Source of the DNA: Branchipolynoe longqiensis
Lineage: Eukaryota > Annelida > Polychaeta > Phyllodocida > Polynoidae
DNA: 64,000 nt
Reading direction: 5' to 3'
NCBI GenBank assembly: GCA_030323885.1
Contig: CM059187.1
Location: forward strand, 128,545,168-128,609,167
Below are positions 11,093 to 21,978 of this stretch, one piece after another. Each line of letters starts with the position of its first letter. The stretch's first letter is position 1. The translations under genes were made by a program, and so were the position numbers. The notes beneath the pieces are model-generated. The model was not told where the DNA came from. It did not search any database and was given only the letters and a program-made list of their open reading frames with translations.

Positions 11093-11350
11093 TTATCGCT
11101 TGTCCCCCATCCGGGGGGGGGGGGGGGGGGGCGGGCGACGTGTGTATAATGGCGTCGCCGTGCGCACGGCGACGGACGCGCCCCCGCGGCGCGTGCGCGT
11201 GGTAAACCCGCTCTGATTGGACGAGCCCATCGCCAGCTGGCCTCGGTCGCGTGGCCTCTCTTCCTTGACACTGCAAAAATCCCCAACACCTGCCGCATGA
11301 CGTCACAGCCCAGATACGCTTCATTGAGGAGTCCAACTTGGCCAAACAAT
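11093..11350. promoter_or_regulatory. GC-rich candidate regulatory block
   Basis: Framed by poly-G runs (11113-11131 and 11431-11456), this CpG-rich segment contains an inverted CCAAT box (ATTGG, 11216-11220), a full cAMP-response palindrome TGACGTCA (11298-11305) and GCGCGTGCGCGT. No coding frame looks real. Candidate enhancer or promoter by composition and motifs only. Confidence 0.35.
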
Positions 11351-11430
11351 TGCAGTGTTTTCTCGGGAAGTCGATGACATATCCGTGGTTCCGAGTCAGG
11401 GCTGGGAGGAGCAGGCAAAGTGTGTGTGTC

Positions 11431-11456
11431 GGGGGGGGGGGGGGGGGGGGGGGGGG
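11431..11456 (+). repeat. 26-base poly-G run
   Basis: This is the longest G homopolymer in the window. Confidence 0.95.
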
Positions 11457-11703
11457 TGTATGTATGTAAGAGTGCGGAAGTGTCCCATCGGTTGTGTGGG
11501 GAGTTATTTTGGGGGTGACACGCAGCCGGTCCGTGTCTAACCAGCACCCCCTCCCACCCTTGTCATTTAATCTCTGGAGTGTGTCACTGTAAGAACTTCA
11601 CATCCATTTTCCTAAATGATGTGGTTGTTGTATTCTCGAAAGTACCGTTCGCTCGACTTTCATCTGACCTTTTATATATGTGTATATATATATATATATA
11701 TAA

Positions 11704-11741
<38 letters not shown>

Positions 11742-12140
11742 GTCGTTCTGAGAAACTGTGTACCACTTGAGGTAGTCTACTTGAAATGCATATTTCAAAG
11801 AAACCCATTATTGGAGTGTCAATAATTAGGTGTCATCATATATGTATATATAGCGTATACATAATTACAGATGTGACTTTATATGTGTATGTGTCCATGC
11901 ATATATACATGTATGTGTATGTATGTATGAATATATTGCATTTCTACATGTTATAAGTATGTTGATGTGCATGCATGTATGCATGCATATCTATGCTTTC
12001 ATATGTATACATGCATATCTATGCATGCACATGTATGCCATATTTGTATACAAAGAGGTATGTATGTGTGTTTCATGCATGCAGGTATGTATGTGCAAGA
12101 TTATGAATCATTATCTGTATATTATGTATGTATATTATGT
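11457..12140. other. Non-coding with AT and TATG microsatellites
   Basis: (TA)n runs at about 11680-11740 and a CATGTATG-type tract at about 11885-12140 dominate. No gene is seen. Confidence 0.65.
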
Positions 12141-12235
12141 ATCCTGGTGACTGGATGGGGTGGCCACTGGCTTCCCTGGCCAGGAGATCGTTGGTTCGAA
12201 CCCAGGCCGAGCTAAACCAACGATCTACAACGTTG
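12141..12235 (+). mobile_element. SINE tRNA-head fragment
   Basis: CCTGGCCAGGAGATCGTTGG followed by TTCGAACCCAGGCCGAG keeps a B-box (GGTTCGAACCC), but the A-box part is altered. A diverged SINE-A head is the best explanation; it cannot fold as a normal tRNA. Confidence 0.5.
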
Positions 12236-12554
12236 CGCAGATCAGAATCTTCCGGATTTATCTGGAATTCCGGATTTTTGATTTGCCCAATTTTTTCCAG
12301 ATATGGTAAAAAAAAATGCGACCATTCTGGGTCTAGCCAAATTCCTAAAATGTGTTCCTGCTTTTTGTTGGTGTCAATCCATTCTCATCTTTGACGAAGA
12401 TATTTTTTCTACGGAGCCTGAGTATATATATATATACCCTTAATTATATGTATAGAACTGATTTGCTCACTACATGTACCAAGATAATGTGTCTGAGTGG
12501 GATATGACGTCACACTACTCTTACCATATTGCCATCTTACCATCTTCCGTTGGA

Positions 12555-12635
12555 GCAGCACTATAAATCACCATGAGTCAGCACTGCCACGAGTTACACG
12601 CTGCATGTTGCTAGAATGTAAAGCCCCAATAAATA
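12555..12635 (+). mobile_element. SINE-A 3' fragment
   Basis: GCAGCACTATAAATCACCATGAGT through GTTGCTAGAATGTAAA matches the last third of SINE-A. Confidence 0.65.
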
Positions 12636-13044
12636 AACTGTATATCCTGATGTACTTAGGACTGTATCTCCTTCCAAAATATTCCCATGTAGAGTCTATA
12701 TAATAAGTGTGCACATTGTAATAAGTACATTATTGGGCGATCACTTCTACTAAGTTGTAGTATATTATCTAGCTTGCTACTGGTGATGGGTACACACTGG
12801 TGCCTTATAATAGTTATATCATACTGAGTTCAGTAGTACTCCCGGGTACTGGCCCATTATCAGCAGCATTAAAGAGCATATTTGTTTATGTAAATGCTGA
12901 GCTCATTTAACATTTGTTCAGCTTGCCACCAGCATCCACTGTCAATACAAGTCACGATCTGGCTATTACAAAGCCTGACCTTCATAAGGCGAGTATGTCG
13001 TTTAGATTCAATCCAATCTTGTGGACAGGACCGATTCGAATAGC
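12636..13044. other. Unique non-coding sequence
   Basis: I see no gene or assignable repeat. Confidence 0.5.
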
Positions 13045-13262
13045 TTGGTTGGTTGGTTGTTGGACTTTTACGTCCTGGCAACATCTAAGGTCATATCAGG
13101 ATCGGTACTGACTTGAGAAAGTGCACACTCATGGCAACTTTATAGCATTGTCTCAATGGGAGACCAGGCCACCAGTGCCATGACTGGATATTCCACTCAG
13201 TCACATTATCCTGACACCGAACCAACCAGTCCTTGCCCTGTCATAATAATTCCGAGTACCTC
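13045..13262 (-). mobile_element. SINE-A, head lost
   Basis: TGGTTGTTGGACTTTTACGT, ACATCTAAGGTCATATCAGG and CACATTATCCTGACACCGA are antisense SINE-A. The copy stops before the tRNA-derived head. Confidence 0.85.
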
Positions 13263-13602
13263 CCATTAGAATAGTGTTTATATAATATTAAAACAGATTA
13301 GCACACCGAAGACCCTGCTTGAGGCTGTTCATTTGCTTAGGGCGAGGCACAGTACTAAGAGTATTTGCTGTAATTGACATTTCAGTGTTCAATTAATATG
13401 ATCTGTGCTTCCCTACTCATTCATAGGTGGACTGCGCCTTTTCCAACCCCTCACAACCCCATGCCACACACACCTTACCGGTTCTCTTCGGTGATCGCTG
13501 ATAGTGCTAGTACCAGCTTTGAATAATATTCACTGTTTAATTTCCAGAACAGGATTTCATCTATTCCTAGGAAATAAACATATTCTATGAAGTTTGATGT
13601 TC
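13263..13602. other. Unique non-coding sequence
   Basis: Mostly AT-rich; no feature recognised. Confidence 0.5.
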
Positions 13603-13945
13603 GTTGTTTGTTTGTTGTTGTTTTACGTCCTAGCAACATCTAAGGTCATATCAGGACGGGTACCGACTTGTGACAGTGCGCACTCATGGCGACTTTCTAG
13701 TGCTGTCCCACTGGGAAACCAGGCCACCGGCACCATGACCTGGTATCCCACTCAGTCACATTATCCTGACACTGAGCACACCAGTCCTTGCCCTATCCTA
13801 ATAATGCCGAGCGCCTGGCTAGGAAGCAACAAGTATCAATTTTAAAGTCATTGGTTTGACTCGACCGGGACTCGAACCAACGACCCCACGATCTACCAGC
13901 ACGGGAGACAGACGCTCTAACTCATTCGGCCATCCCGTTTGGTCT
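13603..13945 (-). mobile_element. SINE-A, full length
   Basis: This is a complete antisense copy running from the GTTTGTTTGTTGTTG tail to CATCCCGTTTGGTC. In sense it starts with a tRNA-like head (ATGGCCGAATGAGTTAGAGC A-box region, then a GGTTCGA-type B-box). A body containing TCAGGATAATGTGACTGAGT and GCAGCACTATAAAG-like phrases follows, and it ends in an AAC-rich tail. The body resembles the Meta domain of MetaSINEs (established family; similarity judged by eye). A short frame inside is not a gene. Confidence 0.92.
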
Positions 13946-14149
13946 TATTCTATGAAGAGAAATGCGTGAGAAGACACAACATTTCAATTGGAATATAGGA
14001 TTAACAAATAATATCGCATGCTCACTTGCATGCCTGTTTAAACTAAAGCGCTTGTAATTAATGTTGCTCTATTACAGAAATTTAAATTCCTTAATGAAAA
14101 TGACCAGTTCGGCTTAGCCGACCCATCGGTACGATCAATGTACAAGTAT

Positions 14150-14210
14150 AACAGTCCCGATATGATCTAAGATGTTGCCAGGACGTAAAACTCCAACAAC
14201 CCACCATATA
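14150..14210 (+). mobile_element. SINE-A tail fragment
   Basis: CCCGATATGATCTAAGATGT and TGCCAGGACGTAAAACTCCA form the 3' end only. Confidence 0.75.
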
Positions 14211-14469
14211 CAAGTATACCCAATTTTGCGACACCCCGTTTAACCCTGATTCACTATACCACTGTTTTATCAATATCAGGGTAACCACCTATACCTACTC
14301 TCCATATATGGGATCCAAACCTGGGTTCTTTCGGCAGTATTAAGTCGCCATAACTACACTCTCTCCTAGGCGTCCTGAAATGACTAGACATTGCTAGGAA
14401 AACGGAAAATAACAAACAAACTCTATTCGGGTTGCATCATAATGACCCCGTATAACGCTGTTTCAGATA

Positions 14470-14535
14470 GCGCTGTTCCGTCCTGATATAACTCTAGATG
14501 TTGCCAGGACGTACAACTCCAACAACCAACTAATA
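14470..14535 (+). mobile_element. SINE-A tail fragment
   Basis: GTTCCGTCCTGATATAACTC and TGTTGCCAGGACGTACAACT form the 3' end only. Confidence 0.75.
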
Positions 14536-16352
14536 TAGCGCTGCATCTTTAGGAACATATCTAGAACACTAAGCAGTGTGAACATGTACCCTGAACATGG
14601 TGGCTGCTAGATAAATTAACACAATTAGCAAAACAGTTGTCCCTCACTTAATTACGTTCTGTTAGAGTTGTATTAATTAGCTAATTTTAAAGGTATGTCC
14701 AGAACGGTCCACTGGCTCATTATACGTTGCTATAGCGACACCCTGTTGGAAGTTAAAGATTAGGGTTCTGTCGCGTGCGTTGGGAGCCTAATCTATTACT
14801 GGTTACCATAGTAACGCAAAGATGTCTACACTTTGCTGAAATTAAGCCAAAATTGTGTGTGTCTGTGGTTGCGCGTGTGTCTGTGTGGTTGTTTAAGGGG
14901 GTAGGGTAGCCGGAGGTCTATGTGTGTGTGTGGGGGGGGGGGGGTAACTTGGACAAACCTCGAGTGGGTGGGTGAGTGGGGGGAACATTTTGTTTGCGGC
15001 GCAGCATGGAGCGTTGTACAGAGGGGCGGTGTGAGAGGGGAGTGGCAGGAGGTGGGGCAAGGGTTGACAGGGAGGTCGGCGTCGGACGGCAGGGGGTTGT
15101 GCTGAGGGTGTGATGTGCGTGTGGGAAGGGGGGAGGGTGCAAAACTGCAAACTGTAAAGCTGCAAAACTGCCAAGAGCCTGGGCATTAGCTGGTTTCGGC
15201 TCTAACTCTGAGCCGCGGCCTAGGTATTGAGGTTTCTGGATGTAATTGTGTGTTGGAGGCAATGGGGTGGGTGGAAAGGTGAATGTGTGGGTGTGGGGGG
15301 CTGAGAGGGTCTGGGAGGGGGGGGGGGGGAGGGTAGCCAACCTCAAACCGAGACTCGGTAAGGGAGGGTGGACTTGCCTATGGGCGGTGGCACGTGTCTG
15401 CGTGATGATTCAGCAGCCAGTATTGTTATGCAGATCGAGGGAGGGGGAGGGGGCGTGTGCGCGTCCCTGCGATGGTGCCCAGGGCACGCGCACTGCATGT
15501 CAACGGCGGGAGGCGCTACCCCGCCCCGGCCCCGCCATGCCCCGCCCGCCCTCAGCCACTCGGGCCCCCTGGCTGGCCCGCGGCATGGGGGGGGGGGGGG
15601 GGGGGGGGGGGAGCATTGGCAGCGGGAGGAAGAGGGTGGAGGAGGTCCTAACTTACTCTTAATGTTCTATAAGTTCCGTGGAAGGTTGCATCAGCCAAAT
15701 TGAATAAATAGGGATACAGCACCCCTTAGTAGGTTTGGCGTTTTGCTATTGCGTACGTACTCTAACTTCTAAGGCTGAATGACATTTATGTATTTAAAAA
15801 ATACTAATTCTGCTCAATGTAATAATTCTGAATTCAGTGTCACACTTGCTGAAAGGTAGGGTTAATGAAGGACTGTCTGAGGATAGGTTCAATGGTCTCG
15901 GCATTTATAATTTAGGTGTTGTCGTCTAACTTCTCAATGTGGTCTTCCCGGTTGCCACCACTCAGTGTGAACCGGGGTGTTTGCCACTGTTTTACACCAG
16001 GTGGCAGTAGGGGACTGTCGGGGTGTAGACGGGCCCAAAAGTCGAGGTCAAGGGTCATACCTGACTGGGTCCTACGTGTCTGAGGCAAAGCGTATTCGTC
16101 GTTCACCACTGCAGTAATGTCGTGTGTATCCCCTGGGAACTTAGAAAATTAGTTAGATTTTTTCTGGTACTGAACACCTAATGCTGGTACTATAGTAATG
16201 TATATTTGCGTATGCGTGGGATATATGTACATATTTGCGAGAACCAGAGAGAGAGATCATAAATGGTGGTGGATGGTCCATGTTGCAAAGACGCATACTC
16301 GAGTACACACAGGCGTTTATCCAGGGTTTAACTCGGCTGCATTTTTAATTGT
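14536..16352. other. Non-coding with G-rich patches
   Basis: GT/G-rich segments lie at 14850-15120 and 15245-15335. A CpG-rich patch spans 15430-15580, followed by a 25-base G run at 15587-15611. Then comes unique AT-rich DNA with a CTCF-like site at 15994. Glycine- and proline-rich frames here reflect base composition. Confidence 0.55.
15994..16007 (+). promoter_or_regulatory. CTCF-like motif
   Basis: ACACCAGGTGGCAG matches 13 of 14 positions of the CTCF core and is followed by TAGGGG, as in many strong sites. It points towards SoxC, about 3.7 kb upstream of the predicted transcription start. Confidence 0.5.
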
Positions 16353-16713
16353 ATTTGAAGTTTCATAATCCAATGGGTTTTGAGTTTCTGTCATTTTCTG
16401 AGATAAATATATTAGGGTGATCGTTATAATGTACCCTACTTTCACTTGAAGTATGTTTTGTTTTTAATAGCTAACTTTTGAGATATTTGAGGTGCAAAGA
16501 AGCCAAATTAGTTTTGGCAAGCTTGCCAAAACTCTGACACCATTGGTTTCTGCAGTAATAGGTTCTATTAAATTGCCTCAGTATCTATTTTCTTCTATGT
16601 GGTGACACATGTTTAACAAGTGCACCACTATTTAAGTTAGATATGTAGAATCAAATTGAGATATTTGTTTCGGTTTTGACAATTTGATGCTTCATCCGAC
16701 TATGCAGCTTTAA
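16353..16713 (-). mobile_element. MITE-D copy 3
   Basis: Antisense copy running from a diverged TTTGAAGTTTCATAATCCAA end to CCGACTATGCAGCTTTAA, with the internal TTTTGGCAAGCTTGCCAAAA palindrome preserved. Confidence 0.85.
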
Positions 16714-16914
16714 AATGAAACACAAGGAATGTACAATTTTCCTCACACAAGCGAAGTAAAAAGAGTTGAAAAGCTGTTCAAAAGGTGCCACATGGAACAG
16801 TTGCTCCGATAGTACCCCCCCCCCCCCGAGCTAAGCCACTTAGCACATACGTATGCCAACCCGCACATCATAGGAAAATATGGCTCTATTTTAGAAACTC
16901 CCCCTGCTCCTCTA

Positions 16915-17160
16915 ACAAAACTGGGTGGCTGAATTGTTCAGTGTCCGCACTCAATGCCAGCGATTATTGGAGTAGAACTTCTGGGGTTGAATCCCTGGCT
17001 CAGTCAAAGCAATGACGTACAAATTGATACGTATCCCAGCAAAGCCTGGTGACCAGCGTTACTAGGATGTGGCAAAGAGCAGTGGAATAATGAAGGTCAA
17101 TTGTGTGTAGGTTTAAATTCCCCTGCTTAATCAACGAATGTGAAATTTAAAATGAAAAAT
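16915..17160 (+). mobile_element. SINE-4
   Basis: A tRNA-like head (GGGTGGCTGAATTGTTCAG, later GGGGTTGAATCCCTGGCTC) is followed by CCTGGTGACCAGCGTTACTA and the tail-side phrase TTAAATTCCCCTGCTTAATC. The same order appears antisense at 33755-34000. Confidence 0.65.
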
Positions 17161-17800
17161 GCGGCCCTCTTACGTCCTATTTCTTGGAGTTTTCAAATAG
17201 CACAATATTTTAAAGCATTAAACACCTTGATTTGATGAGAATCCAATTTATTTCATCTTCCAACAATGCCTCGCTAAATATAGTGCGCTTACCCGTTCAG
17301 CATATGGTCAGAGTACCAGGACAATAGTTTACACAAAAATTATATATGAAATATTTGCATTTGTAACGTTTAATTATATTTTAATTATCTGGAATTAAGA
17401 ATTGTGGGTTTCTACAATACGATTAAATAAACATTGAATTATTTTAAATGGCGACATTTACGTACTCAATTTTCGAACTGTGGTAGAGGTGATAGGGCAT
17501 TATTCTTAAAGAACTTTAGTACATGCCTAAGCAATAACAACGACACCTCGCTAGTAATGTAAGTAACTGAACCAGTTATCTGATTGAATTAGCGCTGGTA
17601 TATGACACAGCATTTGCGTCATGTTCGTGAAAGAAATGGTGGTAATCCATTTCCGCATTTGTTGCGCATTTCACAGAACCAATAATTGATCGGCATTTAC
17701 CCGGAAATACTTAATTTCCGTATGTGAATCAATCGATGATCGAGTCCCTGCAGCGTCTGATCCGCAGTCATAGCGAACGCTGACTTTTAGTTCTAAGTTT
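17161..17800. other. Unique non-coding; possible conserved element
   Basis: No repeat is recognised. The stretch 17570-17760 is sequence-complex and rich in short homeodomain- and bZIP-like words (GCGTCATG, CAATAATTGATC, AATCAATCGATGATCGA) and lies 2 kb upstream of SoxC. A conserved regulatory element is possible but untested. Confidence 0.35.
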
Positions 17801-17802
17801 GC

Positions 17803-17816
17803 CTACCAGATGGCGG
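17803..17816 (+). promoter_or_regulatory. CTCF-like motif
   Basis: CTACCAGATGGCGG followed by TAGCGCGCAGTGGCGCTGC matches 13 of 14 core positions, including the AGATGGCG heart. It is the best-looking CTCF site in the window and lies about 1.9 kb upstream of the SoxC start. Confidence 0.55.
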
Positions 17817-17819
17817 TAG

Positions 17820-18270
17820 CGCGCAGTGGCGCTGCACACTACAGCCTGCAGACGCGGTGGCGGGTGGAGGAGGTGGTGTTGTCGGGGCAGGAGGGGTGTG
17901 ACGAGCCGGAGAGAGGAGGAGGGGGTGGAGGCCCCTCAGCGCTGGGTGCGCCACGCGACAGCCCCCCCCCCCCCCCCTCATCCTGATTAACTATGCAGGC
18001 TGATAGGGTGGGCAGCTGGCCTCCCGGTGCGCCGTGAACCATGAACGTCTCAGTGCGTACGACAGCCCTGCCAGCCCCGGAGTCGCGGGGGTGTCTGCTT
18101 CGTGAACAGGCGACGCCCCCGTGTGTGGTGAGCGTGGGCCAGACCGGGTTTCCGACCCTCTCCGCCGCGCTGTGCCTCCTCCCCTGCGCTGACTAGTCTA
18201 ACTCAGGTCCGCGAACTCAAACACTCATCGCAGGCCGATTTAGTCGATCTCCGGGTTGAGAGAGAGCGAG
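17820..18270. other. CpG-rich block upstream of SoxC
   Basis: GC-rich sequence with many CpG, a 16-base C run at 17962-17977 and no persuasive frame. It probably belongs to an unmethylated region associated with the SoxC promoter. Confidence 0.4.
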
Positions 18271-19365
18271 AGTTCCCTGCGTACACTGACATATACTACG
18301 CATGCGGGTAGCAAGTCATCATGCACTCATGACAGCCCCTTACTGCAATTTGATTAAAGTGAATGTACCCAGGATAAACAGGAATTGGGGTAGCTAGGCG
18401 GGCGGTAGTTGGTGGACGGTGGTTGGGGAGGTGGGTAGTTCGTACAGATTGATGTGTCATAGAACTAATACTCGTGATCCGTGGGGATGTTATCAAGGGT
18501 CATGACTCGTGTCAGGGGATGTGTATGATGTGTATGGGTTGTGGGCGAGTTGGTCAGCGAACTAGAAGAGCGGGTGTAGCGGGTCTGGTAGTCTGGTTCC
18601 ATCTAGACATATATAGTACAAGAGCAGGCCAAAACTTAAAGAAAAAGGAATATTGCCTCTCCCCACACGTATGCTTACATTAATGTTAAACTACGTAGAT
18701 ATACTTCCGGATCCTGGTGCAAAGGGCATTACATGAATAATATTACAGTGAAGCTAGACTTACCTGTAAGTCGGTGGATTACATAGAATTATTAAGAATC
18801 TAACGAATCTTACAAACACCATCTTGCCAAGTCGTGACCAGTGAATACAACTGATGAATAAACGAGGACTATGGACACTAATGATACATTTATTTAAAAC
18901 AATTGAGTGCTTGATATTATGTTGAGGGGCCTAATTGAGAAGAAACTCAGCAATAATCTCAATGCTGACTGTGAGCTGAATAGTCTACAGCTTCTCGTAC
19001 GTTGGAAAGCTGGCAACCGCCCGGCCTAGTGGTTGACAGAGGGATGGCTGCCGGACACACGAATGCATGCCTTACCGTTAGGTTAACTTTTATTGAACAA
19101 ACACGCGCTTGGTGACATTGATGTGAGGCTTCCCGTGGGTAGCCACTGCGATTTCCGTAACAGATGACAGCATTAGCTCTCTATAATAAGAAAAGTATCA
19201 CAGAACGGGAAAACCCGCCCTGCGAGTGAGTAAGCAACAGTGAGTGGTTGGGTGCCGTCACCACGCAACCCTCGACCGAGCACACCGCGTGTGTGAAGCC
19301 AGTCCCGTGGCTGCAGACCGATCAGCTGATCAAAACGTACACGCTGTCCACAGCCGTGCTCCTCG
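18271..19365. other. SoxC upstream intergenic DNA
   Basis: Mixed-composition unique sequence with no recognisable repeat family; no gene is seen. Confidence 0.5.
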
Positions 19366-19368
19366 CCT

Positions 19369-19631
19369 CCAATCACACCAGTCGGCCAATCCCTATCCAA
19401 TCCCCTAGTCGCTGGCAGCTACAGGTTCAATGGGTGACACTGGTAGATCGTTGGAAAATGGTGAATTCTTGGTCTGAAGAAAATAATTGGCAACTCTCAT
19501 ACGCCAAAATCTTTGCGGCGCCCAGCTGTCAAGCTACCACACCGCCCCGCAAATCCAAGCCACTGTTTACATCTGTCTCAGCCAATGGGCGCCGGGCTCA
19601 CAGAGAGTGACGGTGGCCATGCGCTGATTGG
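19369..19631. promoter_or_regulatory. CCAAT-box cluster (NF-Y-type) of SoxC
   Basis: CCAAT occurs at 19369, 19386, 19397 and 19582, and its complement ATTGG at 19486 and 19627. Six copies lie in about 260 bp, ending 12 bp before the TATA box. NF-Y binding to clustered CCAAT boxes next to a TATA box is a well-known animal promoter design. Confidence 0.6.
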
Positions 19632-19642
19632 TCAGCGCGAGC

Positions 19643-19675
19643 ATAAATAGACGGAGAGGCACAAGTTTTCAGTCA
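19643..19675 (+). promoter_or_regulatory. SoxC core promoter: TATA box and initiator
   Basis: ATAAATAG at 19643-19650 lies 28 bp before the A of TTTCAGTCAGT (A at 19671), which fits the initiator consensus TCAGTY. This spacing is ideal for a TATA/Inr pair, so transcription probably starts at about 19671. Confidence 0.65.
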
Positions 19676-19852
19676 GTGTTAGCTGAGATACTAAAAGGTC
19701 TAGTCCACGGCGTGGGCAAAGCACACCATATTCAGCGCTCCTAAGCGAGTCAGCGTTGCCACTCTACGCGCAACGACTGAGAAGAATACGAGGACCTGGG
19801 TTATTTATTTTGTCAAGTTTGAGTTGTCATCACGGAGTTTCACGGCGGTGCC
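19671..19852 (+). other. Predicted SoxC 5' UTR
   Basis: About 182 nt from the predicted start to the initiation codon. It contains no ATG, which supports the chosen start. The 5' end is inferred from the promoter motifs. Confidence 0.5.
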
Positions 19853-21040
19853 ATGGTGCCACAAGGACAACCGCAGACGGCGGTCGCTACGAGCACTTCC
19901 CCGGCGACGGGGCAGAATCAGCAGCCGCTGCAGGCCGGGGGTGACTTCGGCTCGCAATCCATCAACCCCAAAACGCAGACACCCTACACGGATGCTACGA
20001 AATGTAAGAAGACGACGAGTGGCAGCCACGTTAAGCGCCCAATGAACGCGTTCATGGTGTGGTCACAAATTGAGCGAAGGAAGATCTCCGAGATCCAACC
20101 CGACATGCATAATGCCGAGATCTCCAAACGGCTGGGCAAGCGCTGGAAGATGCTCAGTGATACGGAGCGTCAACCTTTCATTGAGGAGGCTGAGCGTCTG
20201 CGGATTCTACACATGCAGGAATATCCCGACTACAAGTACCGGCCCCGCAAGAAGGCAAAGGCCACCAAGTCAGAGTCGTCGGGTAAGAGTCCGAAAAGCT
20301 CTCCAAAATCCAGTAAGGAGCGGCGAAACAGCGGCAGCACTGTCAAGACAACCAACGGCGGTGGGGTGCAAAAGGCGAGTAGCAACACGATGAACAGTAA
20401 TAACCGTCTCAAGTTGAAACTGACCATCGACAAAAAATTCAAGGATAGTATTAAGGCGAGTAAGCGCGTGCCTATGTCAATGAGCCAGCTGACACCGCCC
20501 GCCAAAGTGCCGTCCAGCCCTTCAGTGGACAGCCCGGGCACCCCTGAGTCAGCCAGCTTCTACTCGGATGAAGCCTACGACACTAGCCCGGCGACATCAC
20601 CCGACGACTGCAAGCCCCAACTACCCCCGCCTAGTCACTACCAGGCGAGCTACACCCCGCTGATATTGACAAGCAATAACACCTACACGACACACCACCA
20701 CCTCCAGCAGCAACAAAGTCTGCAGCAGCAGCAGGCGCAACAACAGCAGCAGCAGCAGCAGCAACAATCCCACGTCGGTGCCCCCACACCCGGTGATGAG
20801 CAAAGCACCCTGGCCGATCTGGACAACCTTACCGATGTGCTACAGATCCCACAGAACTGGCAATTTGAGCTGGGCACCCTGGATCTGGCGAAACTTGCCG
20901 ATAGTTTTGACTTTACGTTTGAGGGCCAACCTCCCGCTCACCTTGAGTTTCCGGACTACTGCACCCCGGAGGTGACAGAGATGATGGACCAGTCGGACTG
21001 GTTAGACTGTAGCATTGGATCTCTGGTGTCGACTCAGTGA
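19853..21040 (+). CDS. SoxC: SoxC transcription factor (Sox4/11/12 class), intronless
   Basis: Nuclear HMG-box transcription factor of the SoxC group, which binds and bends DNA at ACAAT-type sites and activates neural and progenitor genes. The 395-aa frame starts at an ATG in a strong context (GGTGCCATGG) with no upstream ATG. Residues 1-56 are low-complexity. The HMG box spans about 58-134 and begins [20 protein letters not shown]. It keeps the SoxC signature [14 protein letters not shown] and ends in the basic [11 protein letters not shown] signal. Residues 135-210 are Ser/Lys-rich. Residues 211-260 are Pro/Ser-rich. A His/Gln tract encoded by mixed CAG/CAA codons spans about 281-305. The last 33 or so residues match the SoxC activation domain ([13 protein letters not shown], then [11 protein letters not shown]). 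The terminus VSTQ departs from the VFTY I recall for vertebrate paralogues. The gene is complete and single-exon, as SoxC genes usually are. No other Sox group fits the tail. Confidence 0.97.
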   Translation: MVPQGQPQTAVATSTSPATGQNQQPLQAGGDFGSQSINPKTQTPYTDATKCKKTTSGSHVKRPMNAFMVWSQIERRKISEIQPDMHNAEISKRLGKRWKMLSDTERQPFIEEAERLRILHMQEYPDYKYRPRKKAKATKSESSGKSPKSSPKSSKERRNSGSTVKTTNGGGVQKASSNTMNSNNRLKLKLTIDKKFKDSIKASKRVPMSMSQLTPPAKVPSSPSVDSPGTPESASFYSDEAYDTSPATSPDDCKPQLPPPSHYQASYTPLILTSNNTYTTHHHLQQQQSLQQQQAQQQQQQQQQQSHVGAPTPGDEQSTLADLDNLTDVLQIPQNWQFELGTLDLAKLADSFDFTFEGQPPAHLEFPDYCTPEVTEMMDQSDWLDCSIGSLVSTQ

Positions 21041-21978
21041 CTCAGTGTGGTGGTATAACGCTAGTAAGACCAATGTATGGACTCAAAAAAAGCCCTACCG
21101 TGTGCGGCGCCCTCAGTCTAGGCTACTGCTCCTCCAGTACCCATCAAACCCACCCCGCCCAAGTTACCTTAATTAGTTAATACCTCCAGGGAGTGGAGGG
21201 TTAAGGCGGTGGGCATGGGAACTTATCTCTATGGATCTATGTGAATTGTGTGAGTGAGGCATGGACAGTGAACAGGGACGATCATATGGACACAGAACAC
21301 TTAAGAAGTTAAGTTAAACACTAAAAAAAAAAACCGTATATCTATATCTATGTCTATCTATTCATACCCCTAGAAAAGAGTGTCAATTAATAATGATAAT
21401 CCGTCGAATGACTTGTTTCATGCATTAATCCTACGTGTGGATGGAAGCGTCCTTTTGTGCTAATTATTAGCAGTAGCATCTCATCCTCATCAGTCGACTC
21501 ACACCACCAGACACTGGAGGAGGAAGGATCCAAGACGGTAGGGATCCAAAAACAGTGATACATTCTGTGGACTTACTACGAAATACCCGGAGCGTTGTCA
21601 AGACACCCTCCTTACCTCGCCTGCCCCGCATACTCCCCTTCATTGCGGGTCATGTCTCGTGTTATGTACAGTATGCCAACAGTATGGCCATCATCCTCAC
21701 ACAAACAAACAAAAACTAAAATGCCAACAATTGCTTATTCCAAAATCCAAGGTAAGCAGCTGGGCAAAATGCATCCTCATTGCAAATGTACATTTCCCCA
21801 TAAGACGTCATGTAAATCATCGATTTCATCGCCAAGTTCAACTACTCATCATCCACAGCCATGATATAAAACTATTATTATTATTATTATTAAAGACTGT
21901 CTGTCAGCGACTCGCTAGGACTGAGACTCGTGTATGGGCACTGGAGTGCATGCCGTGCGCACCTTCATGTATATTAAA
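21041..21978 (+). other. Probable SoxC 3' UTR
   Basis: No canonical AATAAA is apparent in the first kilobase. Variant poly(A) signals ATTAAA lie at 21889-21894 (after a short TTA repeat) and 21973-21978. The sequence is AT-rich and free of the window's repeat families, as expected for constrained transcribed DNA. The end point is a guess. Confidence 0.4.

Noticed and set aside
15246..15703. Gly/Pro-rich frames of 138, 111 and 64 codons
   Set aside because: Overlapping frames all read through the same G-rich and CpG-rich DNA and a poly-G run.
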